A stretch of 64,000 nucleotides of DNA, from assembly GCA_030549495.1 (NCBI GenBank), contig JAUIRK010000960.1, forward strand, positions 211,001-275,000, read 5' to 3'. Both the position numbers and the translations under genes were made by a program. The notes under the pieces were generated by a model. It did not search any database. It saw only the letters and a list, made by a program, of their open reading frames with translations, and was not told the DNA's origin. Below, in pieces: positions 12,171 through 21,918 of the stretch. Numbering within the stretch: position 1 is the stretch's first letter; every line of letters begins with the position of its first letter. This DNA comes from Nectonema munidae. Its lineage: Eukaryota; Nematomorpha; Nectonematoida; Nectonematidae.

Positions 12171-14924
12171 AATGAATATTTTTGCGTATTTGGTGCTATC
12201 GATTGTGTTTTTTGTGTCAAGCACGCAAGCCATTTTCATTGAAAGAAATTGGGCTGGAAAAAGAGGTCTTAATGATCGTTTTGATTATTCTAACCTGGGT
12301 GCAATGAAGGAGCTTAAAAAAACTGTTCAGGTATATTTATTGTACTAAATTTTATCGCTAAGACATTGGCCAACCGACAAAAGACAATCAATCAATTAAT
12401 TAATTAATTGAATCAACTTCCTTAGCTCTTATAGATTTGGCTTACTTCTACACCACAAGTTAATTGAGTGAAGTATACTTATATAGGCAGTGATTCAAAT
12501 GTCGCCGTGCATAAGAATTTTTTTAAGAGATAAATTATATTAATGTAACAGGATAAATAAGGTTGCAATTATTTTTTCAAAGAAAGCAAGTCAATTTACT
12601 GTCTTTTTTTTACTTTCAACGTAACTGTCAAAATGTTCGCGTTTATATAGTCCATATATATACCTATATATACATATAGTTCATCTATATATATATATTT
12701 AGCTTCAAGTATATGTAATTCGTTAATAACAAGAACAATAAGATGATGTCTATTGCGAAGCAAAGATTTGCACAGGTTTTCAGTATGGTTAAAAAGAACC
12801 AAACTGAACACCTAACAATGATAGATAAGTGTATACACTCCATGCTCTCATCATATCACAACAAACTAATCCCCTTTGCTAATAAAATACTCGAATAAAT
12901 TAGAATTTGATGGGCATATAATCTGAAAGCAGATCTATAGTTCTTCTTTGCAGCTTCATTACGCGTTTACCAGACTCATTCAAGCACTGACATTTCATGA
13001 AGACCGTTACGCCTGTGCCTCCTTTATCCCTCGATCTTGTTGCTTTCTATACTCTGGAAGAGCTGAGGACTTTGTCTTGCATAATTAGAACAAAGGTTTA
13101 AACCAGGGTTTTTCAAATTCTGGTTTCCGACAATTCAGTGTGTAGAAACAGAAAAAACTTTATGTTTGGCGTTTTTATCCTTTTCGTTATGTAGCGGATA
13201 ATGTTGGTTGTGAGTCGGACACAGTTGGGATGGAGATTATTTACAGAAGAAGATCTTGACGGAGCGCAAAATTCCTTTTCTTCTAGACTTTCAAAATGTT
13301 CTGGAAATCACTCAAGTTATCTTTTTGTACCGCAAAGCAACCTGTATGAAGGCGCTACGATGCCAGAACCTTTTGAAGGACAAAAATATTGATTATCGTT
13401 AAATTTTTTTATATAAATATTCTATATCAAAAAAGGATAGGCAAGCTAATATGTACATTGTAGTTATTGACTTACATAATGATTTGTAATTACAATACTT
13501 TTTTTTATATTTTACCCATTCATTTCTTTATCTACTGTACTCGCTTCCCCATATAGCTATATTAGTTGAATTTCTTTCAAAGATTTCATTTCACATCTGC
13601 CCGTATCATAAATCTCCAACTACCTTTGATATATTATCTTATTTTAACTTATTTTTTGTGTTCAATTTTTTCTTTCTGGTTGAATATCCTGATGGAACTA
13701 GAATGCCTTTCTTTGTGTTCCAAAACTCCCTTTAACAGGCTAGTATTACTCTTCTCCAATGGTGGAAACTTTAATCTTTCATTAACACTAAATTTAAGAT
13801 TGGCTTTTATTTATTACAATTCTTAACTTAATTAACCTATCTGCAGTTCCAAATTTAGAACTAATTTGTATTCCTATGTTTGAAGAGCCGATAACAAAAA
13901 GATATAGGATTCTGATTCTTTTTAATAAAAATTACTTTGTCTTTAGTGTTCTTTTATAGGGGCGTGAGTAAGGTTGGTTAGATACTAGGTTTGGATAACT
14001 CAAGGTCTTGGGTTCGATTCCGTATCAAGCCTACTTTCTCATAGTTCGATACAAGAGGCGTAATTGTGCCTTCTCGATGAAAACACCCCACGGTACCTTT
14101 ACCTTTTAACAATTTATAATTTTATCGGGGACAAGTGCTAAATTTTTTAGAGGTTTTAAGAGTATATTTAACATTAAAGCCTCTACAGCCAATGCAACCA
14201 ATCGAAACTGATTTTGTTTTAGATTTAACACTAATATCTATGGAGAGTTTATCTTTTTTGTTTATTTTCGAAGAAAACACCATTCTATTTTGTAATGTTT
14301 TTTTTCTTTTAATCTTCGATCTTTTTAAGTTGCGATAATGTTATTTAAACTTTACATTTTGTTAAAAAAAGTATAACTTGTGTCATAATTTTTATAGTTA
14401 GGTAGGCTGACCATATTTTATTTTGAACAAAACATCAAGTGTGAAGCATTAAAGTCTTATTTTGTTCAAGCGATGGTTAAACGGGAAAGTGGAAATATTG
14501 CCTTGAATAAAGTTTGTCGTCTTTATAATTACGTCTATATTATATATCAAGATATAGGTATTCTATAGAGATGTATAGTTCGTCCAATGAAAAGAGCAGA
14601 TTAGATGCTGGACTCAGAATTCCTGCAAGACTATGATGTTATCCGAAAGGATCATATGCGAACGTCACAAACAATTACTTAACTGTTAATATAGTCAATG
14701 AATGCTCATTCTGTATTTTGTAGAATTTACCAATTTTGGAATTTGGACACTCCTTCATAAGTTCGCATATTTCTTCTTTTGTAATTAGAATAATATTTTT
14801 GCTTACTTACAAGAATTTGGCAATAATTTAGATCACATACAAAACAATATACTAATCAAAATTTCATTGTTTTTAGAAAGCAATAAAACGCATGAGTATT
14901 CTGGACCCACAATTGGAAGATTAG
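12171..14924 (+). CDS. Candidate secreted peptide hormone (neuropeptide) precursor
   Basis: The exon at 12171-12330 follows a strong acceptor (gattgcttttag) and ends at the donor CAG|GTATAT. Its ATG (12172) opens 53 codons. Residues 1-19 are a hydrophobic signal peptide (MNIFAYLVLSIVFFVSST), then QAIFIERNWA, then Gly-Lys-Arg, a classic amidation plus dibasic cleavage site, then a spacer (GLNDRFDYSNLGAMKELK). The likely product is an amidated peptide ending RNWA, possibly pyroglutamate-started. The order Q..F..R-x-W before GKR recalls the corazonin/ACP/AKH group but is not a match to any member I know. Two phase-0 continuations exist: exon 14877-14924 (KAIKRMSILDPQLED, stop, AATAAA at 14979), giving 68 residues, or exon 13247-13402 (KKILTERKIPFLLDFQNVLE... 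with two Cys), giving 104. The shorter one fits AKH precursor length better. No transcript evidence. Confidence 0.5.
12900..13095. other. Coding-like island open on both strands
   Basis: This 190-bp patch is G+C-richer than its surroundings. The minus strand reads GGTGVTVFMKCQCLNES then GKRVMKLQRRTIDLLSDY and a stop; the plus strand reads HYAFTRLIQALTFHEDRY. It lies within the presumed intron of the peptide gene and could be a transposon scrap or an exon on either strand. Confidence 0.25.
13960..14107 (+). repeat. tRNA-derived SINE, copy 2 (best preserved promoter)
   Basis: The A-box region is gtgagtaaggttggtta (13963-13980) and the B box GGTTCGATTCC is perfect (14011-14021). It ends in acggtacctttacctttt. 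It lies inside the presumed intron between the peptide exons. Confidence 0.9.
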
Positions 14925-15769
14925 AAGAATTGATTTGTGAATGGAAGAGCTTGTAAATATTTTTCTCCTCTTGTATAAAATAAAATTTGCAACGTCTAAA
15001 TTTTTGCTTTCTTCTATGATTATTGTTGAACTCACTTTTGTAATTAAGCTTTTAACCCTATTCCTGCTGTGCTATTTTTGATAACTCTATGACGGGGAGG
15101 AGACTTTTTTGACCTTCCTACTTTTTTCTTAAAATATTAAAATTTTTATAAAATTACTGCGTTAACCCACTAAATAATTGATTGAGAAATTGATGGTTTC
15201 ATTTATTTCTATAAAAATCAATCAAACCTGTCAATCAATTACACATTTATAAACTTCAAATTATATTATAATTACACATTTTTTGGCTTGTCATAATTTA
15301 TAAAATAAACTAATTTTTGGTGATACCTAAAATATTTTACCCGTTAGTAATATAGGTTTCCCAGGTGACTTAACACCAAATATATTTTTCAAATATTTTT
15401 AAATAAACTCATTCATACACAGCAAATCGAACATGCTCAATTTTAATCTGTAAATAATTATGTTATTCTTAATCCAAGTCCAATTTTTGTCCCATTAACC
15501 AAATCAACCTTTTACTATTTGATCATGATCGTATTTTTGTCAATCTATATATAAGTAATAAATACTACATTATAATGTTGTTAAAATGGTTATTTATAAA
15601 ATAGTATTCTCTCTTTATATAAAAATAATTCTGTCGATGTCATAAATAAGGATGGGATCAAATCTCTAATCGAGACAACCTGGAATCAAGTTTACCAAAA
15701 GATCAACAAGATCTAAATGTATATGTTTCTATTTTTCTTGAAACCTTTTATATTATATTTAATGATAAA
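14925..15769. other. AT-rich non-coding stretch
   Basis: Nothing coding was seen after the poly(A) signal near 14980. An overlapping frame of the 14877 exon (HEYSGPTIGRLEELICEW) runs to a stop at 14956 and is an alternative reading of that exon. Confidence 0.35.
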
Positions 15770-15772
15770 TAA

Positions 15773-18203
15773 CACTGGTCAACAAATTTTTATTTTTTTT
15801 CTTTGGCAGACCATCTAGGAGTGTTTTCTGGGGTTTTGAAGGTCGCTGATTACGAATATAACATTGGTTTTGTCTGATTGGCTCTAGTTTAGAAGATACT
15901 GATAGCCTCAAATAAGCCTAAACTGCTAAAATTCTCCCTGAAATACTTCAATATAGAAGCAGTAAATAATAATATCAGAAAATACATAATAATTATTATG
16001 TATGTAGTGTTTTTAAAACAGTATTTAAGAATTTTCTTTTTAATTCTTTTCCTTTTTTATTCCAGAGTTGAAAATGAGTTCCAGAGAGAAAATGAGTTCT
16101 TCTAAAAGACGTTGTAGATATGAACCGATGTCTTTTGTTACATCTGTGGACAGTATATGATGGCACAACAAAAGAGGAATATTACAGACTTTGTCAAGAG
16201 GGCGTACAAAGCATACTTCGATATGAAACTAGGTGACCAAGATAAGTCTTGGGCCCCACATATGGTGTGCAAAACCTGTGTAGAAAGTCTCCGCGGTTGG
16301 ACCAATGGTAAGCTGAAGTTGAAGTTTGCTGTACCAATGGTGTGGAGAGAGCCCAAGAATCATTTTGATGACTGCTACTTCTGTATCAATGATATGACGG
16401 GGTTTAACAAGCACAAGAAAGCAAATTGGCAGTATCCGAGCCTGGATTCTGCTATCCGTCCTGTTGCGCACTCTGAGGATCTACCTGTGCCTGTTTTCAC
16501 CAGTCTGCCTGAAATCGATGAAACCGAAGAGATTCCAGCTGATCTTTCAATATCAAGTGGTGATAGCTGTAGTGACTATGAAGAACCCTCAAATGGCCCT
16601 CAGCTTTTCAATCAATCTGAACTTAATGACCTAGTGCGAGACCTTTGTTTGTCGAAGGAGCAGTCTGAAGTTCTTGCATCACGACTCCAAGAGAAAAACA
16701 TTCTTGATTCTGGCACAAAAGTAACATACTATAGGACAAGGGAAGGCAGCTTGCTTCGTTTCTTTTCTAAAGAAGATGACCTGGTCTTTTGTAATGACGT
16801 TTCTGCACTTCTTAACTGCATGGGGATCTCGTCATATGACCCAGCAGATTGGCGTCTCTTTATAGATAGCTCGAAATCAAGTCTAAAAGTTGTACTTTTG
16901 CATAATGGCAATAAGTTTGCTCCTGTACCAATTGGCCATTCTACCAAGATGAAAGAAGAGTATGATGGTATCCAATTTGTTCTTGAAAAACTAAATTACA
17001 ACACTCATAAATGGCTGATTTGTGTGGACTTGAAAATGGTGAATTTTCTGCTTGGTCAGCAAAGTGGGTACACAAAGTATCCCTGCTTTCTTTGTTTGTG
17101 GGATAGCAGAGCAAGAAACCAGCACTGGAGAAGGGAGAACTGGCCAGAACGAGAAAGTCTCGAAGTCGGCACAGCCAACGTCATCAATGAGCCTTTGGTA
17201 CCCAGGGATAGAATCATCTTCCCTCCATTGCACATAAAACTAGGGCTCATGAAGCAGTTTGTTAAGGCGTTGAACAAAGATGGGGATTGCTTCAAGTACA
17301 TATGCAGGCAATTTCCAGGTCTTTCCATCGAAAAAGCTAAAGGTGGCATCTTCGATGGACCTCAGATTCGAACGCTCATGAGGGATTCTGACTTCACTAA
17401 TCATATGAACAGGGTTGAGTTAAATGCTTGGGTGTCCTTCACAGATGTAGTGACAAACTTTTTGGGAAATCACAAAGCTGATAATTACAAGCAATTGGTC
17501 CGTAAGATGCTTACTGCATACGAAAAACTAGGGGCAAATGTGAGCATTAAAGTTCATTTCTTGTTTAGCCACCTCGACAGATTTCCTGGTAATCTTGGTG
17601 ATTACAGTGAGGAGCAAGGAGAGAGATTCCATCAAGACATCAAAACAATGGAAGAGAGGTATCAAGGCAAATGGGATGAGCACATGATGGCAGACTACTG
17701 CTGGAACCTTTTGAGAGACTGTCCGAAAGTTGCTCACAAGCGAAAATCGTATAAACGTCAATTTCACTTTTGTGAATAAAATATTGTTTTGTGTGTTCAT
17801 TGTAACTAAGAATCTAGTGTATAATAAATGCTTTGCATTAAAATTCAGTAAATTTTTAGCAAATTTTTTGTATATTCTCGAAATCTATGAAAAGTGTTCA
17901 GTTATTATAGGATAAATGAAATGATGTTATATCTAACTTAACTTGTTAGATTGAGATTTTACACTGTCTTTGTGGTTTTAGATTATCATAAAAATCAATA
18001 TCTGACATTTTTGCACTATTTAGCCGTTTTTTGTACGTTTAGTTATGGTCGCGAATGGGTGATTTCAGACGAACGACCCCCCTGTGATATCTCCAAAACT
18101 AGAGCCAACTTGAAAAAACAAATGTCAGATTCGGATTCAGCGCCCTTGAAAACCCCAGAAACCAGTCTCACTTTGCCTGCCAAAAATATTGTGTTGACCA
18201 GTG
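15773..18203 (+). mobile_element. DNA transposon with CACTGGTCAAC ends and conserved DDE-like transposase
   Basis: The ends are inverted repeats of about 120 bp. Left: CACTGGTCAACAAATTTT, then TTTCTGGGGTTTTGAAGG and TTGGCTCTAGTTT. The right end, inverted, reads CACTGGTCAACACAATATTT, TTTCTGGGGTTTTCAAGG and TTGGCTCTAGTTT. The 3-bp duplication TAA flanks it (15770-15772, 18204-18206). It carries the 540-codon transposase-like gene at 16157-17779. The CACTG start, 3-bp duplication and C-x2-C between the acidic residues suggest the CACTA/Mirage/Chapaev group, but I cannot assign the family from memory. It is 2,431 bp and compact, with no other gene. Confidence 0.85.
16157..17779 (+). CDS. Transposase-like protein of the CACTGG element, nearly intact
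   Basis: An unbroken 540-codon frame, the longest in the window. It belongs to a family I recognise as a recurrent 'uncharacterized protein' in arthropod and cnidarian genomes. Layout: zinc-binding Cys pairs (C38, C41; CYFC at 73-76), an acidic linker (119-145), then RLFIDSSK (D237), WLICVDLKMVNFLL (D291), YPCFLCLWDSRA (C310, C313), FPPLHIKLGLMKQF (H359) and SEEQGERFHQDIK (E485-E489, H492). A DDE/RNase H-like catalytic triad D237-D291-E is my inference. The first Cys pair CYICGQY is encoded at 16136-16156, just 5' of the ATG used. An upstream ATG (16074, MSSREKMSSSKRRCRYEP) is one frame off, so a single-base loss near 16127-16135 separates the natural N-terminus. An acceptor-like ttttttattccag precedes it at 16065. 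The rest is intact, which suggests a young insertion. Confidence 0.8.
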   Translation: MMAQQKRNITDFVKRAYKAYFDMKLGDQDKSWAPHMVCKTCVESLRGWTNGKLKLKFAVPMVWREPKNHFDDCYFCINDMTGFNKHKKANWQYPSLDSAIRPVAHSEDLPVPVFTSLPEIDETEEIPADLSISSGDSCSDYEEPSNGPQLFNQSELNDLVRDLCLSKEQSEVLASRLQEKNILDSGTKVTYYRTREGSLLRFFSKEDDLVFCNDVSALLNCMGISSYDPADWRLFIDSSKSSLKVVLLHNGNKFAPVPIGHSTKMKEEYDGIQFVLEKLNYNTHKWLICVDLKMVNFLLGQQSGYTKYPCFLCLWDSRARNQHWRRENWPERESLEVGTANVINEPLVPRDRIIFPPLHIKLGLMKQFVKALNKDGDCFKYICRQFPGLSIEKAKGGIFDGPQIRTLMRDSDFTNHMNRVELNAWVSFTDVVTNFLGNHKADNYKQLVRKMLTAYEKLGANVSIKVHFLFSHLDRFPGNLGDYSEEQGERFHQDIKTMEERYQGKWDEHMMADYCWNLLRDCPKVAHKRKSYKRQFHFCE

Positions 18204-18296
18204 TAATTGAACCAGTTGATTTCACAAACTATATTGAAGGTTCGAAGTAAAAATTACCAGAAGACATTGATTTGCATTGCTTGTGTTTCTCTACAC

Positions 18297-19442
18297 CATG
18301 CATGGACAATCTACGGCCCGCGGGCCAAATCCGGCCTACGAAGGCTTTTCATCCGGCCCGCGGAGACTTTTGAGTCGGTTCCAGTATAATAAAAGTGGAT
18401 TTAAATTAATAAAAAATATTATTTTTATTGCTTTTCTTGTTGACTTTACTTCATATCTGAATGGCTTAAATTCAAAATTGCAAGGAAAGGGACAATTTGT
18501 TCATCAGTTGTGCACTCATATCCGAACATTTCAAAACAAAATTCAATTGTGGGAAAAACAGCTGATAAATGGTAATACTTTCCATTTCCTTACATTTGTG
18601 CAAAGCATACTGCACTTCCTATGCTGATGAGCTTATATCAATTCACAAAGAATTCATAAGTTAAGAAAGAAGATTAAAAAGATAATCAGTTAAAGAAGAT
18701 TTCAGTTCAAAAGAAACAAATCTCCGTGTTTTCTTTTCACCATTTGATATGAATATTGAGGAAGCTCCAGAGGAAATGCAGGTGGAATTGATTGAACTTA
18801 AAGGAAATGAAGATTTGAGACGAAAAATTAGAGATTATTCATTACTGGAGTTTCAAAAAAAATCTACCTAAAGAAGCTTTCCACAGGATCACAGATTTTG
18901 CAAGAAAAAAATGTCACTATTCGCGAGTTCTTATATATGTGAGCAGCTGTTTACGAAAATGAAATATATAAAATCAAAAATAAGATCAAGGCTGACGGAC
19001 AATCACCTTGAAAATAACCTAAGAGTAGCTGCTCCAGCATTTCACCAAACATTGAGACACTGGTAAATAAACACCAATTCCAAATTTCGCATTAGAATGA
19101 GGTTTGTTACAAGATTAATAAAAAAAAGTGTTTCAGTAAATAATTTTTCTCATATGTAATAATAATTCTACTAAACTATGTGTTTCAAAAAAATATTTAA
19201 ATAAATATTTTCAACTTTTACTATTTTTCTTCCTTAACCTTTCTATTAAATGTAAACGATCAATATATAAAATCATATTGATAAAAATCAGTAGTTTAAT
19301 AAATGTTTATATGTATAGTATATAATAAGTATAACTATGTATGCATACATACTTTGTAAATCTATAATTAAGGCTCCTGGCCCGCAGCCAGTCTTGGAAA
19401 GCATAATCTGGCCCACAAGTGAACAAAGGTTGCCCATGCATG
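18297..19442 (+). mobile_element. Internally deleted hAT transposon (GTF2IRD2/ZBED-like)
   Basis: It is bounded by a perfect 8-bp duplication ctctacac (18289-18296 and 19443-19450). The ends are CATGCATGGACAATCTACGG and, inverted, CATGCATGGGCAACCTTTG, with CCGGCCCGCGG motifs inside. The plus strand keeps only the 3' part of a transposase: FIAFLVDFTSYLNGLNSKLQ at 18420-18482, then EEMQVELIELKGNEDL (about 18772-18818), ASSYICEQLFTKMKYIKSK and RSRLTDNHLENNLRVAAP. The BED finger and the first catalytic part are missing. It landed 93 bp from the right end of the CACTGG element. Confidence 0.88.
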
Positions 19443-19450
19443 CTCTACAC

Positions 19451-20891
19451 ATTACATAATACATTTTTTTTTATTTAGAGAAAAGAATTATAAAAATAAT
19501 CTGAAATATAAAAAGAAGGTGAAGAAAACCAATTAGGTTTTTGTCACACCAAAAAAAATGGTGTGATCTACACAAAATCTGAAACACATAAAGAATTTCA
19601 TGTGTTAAAACTCCAGCCCAAAGTGAACTATATGCCTACATTGGGCTATGTTATCTGAGGGCAAATTCAAGTAAAAATGACTTGAATGCTTATTTAGTTT
19701 GATCAACAGTGTTATTTTATCAATAATTTTTTATGCTTCGACAATTCTATATCACATAAATGGGTTCATGATCATAGATGCTCTAATTAGTAAAGTCTCA
19801 ACAAAAAAGAGGATCCCTCGAATTTTAATACATCTAATGTTTTTTTTTTAAGAATTGAGAAAAAGCTATAGAAACAAAAATCAAAAAACTTGTCATTCTG
19901 TGTAAGTTAATTCACGCTACAAAACCTCAATGAAATGAGTTTCTTTATTTCTGTTGCATCAAAAAAGATGAAATAAAAAGAAAGAATGTGATATTCAAGT
20001 TAAAAGATAAAAACTAATAAATCCTAAAATAAAAGTGTTTCTTCCATCTGAAATTGGTAAAGATGTTACTTATCCGTCACTTATGAGAAATATTTAGAAC
20101 TCAAATCATTACTCGAAAATGTTTATATTTTTAAATTAATATCACTTTCTAATTCAAAATTCAATCACTGCATATTAAAAAAAATATATGCTAAAAATCA
20201 ATAACTGATCATCACACCATTATACATTAACATAAAATTAACCAATCAGATGCGAATTCATCATAGAGCGGAAAAATACACAGAAAAGATACAAATTAAA
20301 AATTATTAATTCATCAGAACTTATCACACCCCAATCAGAATGCTTCCAGCGACAGACACACTGACACACACTTGCTTAATATTATATAGATATTTAAAGA
20401 ATTACTAATTACGAGTTCATTTCTACATGTTAGTTAAACGTACGTACATGGGCCAATAAAAATATTTTAATTTACCATTATTTAATTGTTTATTTGATAT
20501 GAATAACTTTAATTTGATTGAAACAATTTGACTCACGAATCAAAGATAATTTTCGCTGATACTTTATAGTAAGTTTAATTTTAATTTTATCCGCATACAC
20601 TCATTACTCTTTATTATCTTGCTAAATTTGTCTGGCAAGAGATGTTTTTTTCAAACAAAAGAGTTATATAATACACAAAAAAAATATTTTGACGTGTGTT
20701 ACAATTTTGATTGTCCATCCTTTTAAAAAATAAATATACCAAACAATTCAAAAGGAGTGGAAATTGAATTCTGATAGATCCTATAATTACACTGAAAAAA
20801 TTTGAAATACATATTTATTAATTTGAAAATTATTAAAAACTTACTAAAAATATTTTGTATCGCTTCAAAGGGAAAAATATTCTTCCATGAT
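19451..20891. other. AT-rich non-coding stretch
   Basis: No gene, repeat ends or RNA seen. It includes (ac)-rich patches near 20360 (cacactgacacacacttgc). Confidence 0.4.
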
Positions 20892-21018
20892 AAAGGCAAA
20901 GGTAAAGGTATTGTGAGATGTTTTCATCGAAAAGGTACAATTGCGCTGCTTGTATCGAACTTTGAGGAAGGTTTAAGGAAGGCTGAATCCAACATCTAAC
21001 CAAGCTTACTCAGACCCC
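20892..21018 (-). repeat. tRNA-derived SINE, copy 3 (internally deleted)
   Basis: It has the 3' end aaaggtaaaggtattgtgag, then ttgtatcgaac and cttactcagacccc, as in the other copies. The B box is degraded (ggctgaatcca), and the element is about 20 bp shorter. Confidence 0.75.
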
Positions 21019-21918
21019 TATATGGCTGGATAGATGTTAAAGATAGTCATTATCAGAAATTCTTTGATAAATAAAATAATTACTATTCTATTTTTTATTT
21101 TTTTTATTTTTAACCTTATTTGATTCTAGTTTTTGCTATGAATTTATTTGAATTTGAATGCCTACTCTAAGACCAAGGAAAAAGACCATTTTTTTGCAAA
21201 AAGTAATTAAAATTTTAGTTTATAAAAAATTTTTATTACTAGAAATATCTAAAAGTGAGAGTCTATTTTTTTGTCTGAAATATTTAAAAAAAAAATAGAA
21301 AAATTTGCTATTAATTTCAATCCTATATCCTTTTCTAATCATTATCTAAAAATTGTTAACCTTGGTTTCAAAGCTACTACTTAATTGTGAAGAGATAATT
21401 TAGTTATATGTTAAACAGCGCATATCAATGATAGAACTTTTTCTAAAACCAAAATGGAGAAATGCAAATTTGTTTTTTTAATTATTACTGCTGTATTTTC
21501 AGATGAGTGCCTTTGATAGTGTTTCCTTTTATGTAATAAGTGTAAATAACAAAGATATATTTGTTTTTAAAGATAGTCATACCCTTTTGGGTCTCTATTT
21601 TTGGCTTATTTTTTCAACTAATTACTCAAAACAGATCATTTTTATTTTATCGGACAATGGTTTCCCACTCGACCTCAAATGTTGTAGCTGAATAATTTTA
21701 ATTTATCTCTTTTCGACACATTCTTATTTACTGCAACAACTGATCATCTACAACTTAGTCATGATCGCAGAATAACCTAATGCCCATAAATCCAGACAAA
21801 TGTGGAGTAATGAGCTTAGTTAAAAGACGAATAAATTTTGCATATAGTTTGAATGGAACAACATTGAGGTGTGAATCATATGAAAGACTATGGAATTATA
21901 TTGCAAATAGAGTTCAAC
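21019..21918. other. AT-rich stretch with one acceptor-bounded frame
   Basis: At 21503 an ATG directly follows gctgtattttcag and opens 62 codons (MSAFDSVSFYVISVNNKDIF). The frame turns hydrophobic and AT-rich and has no donor I trust. It could be an exon of an unknown gene; otherwise nothing. Confidence 0.25.

Noticed and set aside
13201-13392. 63-codon ATG frame (MLVVSRTQLGWRLFTEEDLD)
   Set aside because: The overlapping frame that begins after the acceptor at 13246 keeps phase with the signal-peptide exon and is the better explanation, if this segment is used at all.
14011-14021. Perfect tRNA B box, possible tRNA gene
   Set aside because: The same 145-bp unit recurs at five places with a non-tRNA 3' part and no acceptor-stem pairing; it is a SINE.
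17056-17349. 97-codon frame on the minus strand opposite the transposase
   Set aside because: Shadow of the plus-strand 540-codon gene; no motifs or signals of its own. The same applies to other minus frames across 16138-17800.
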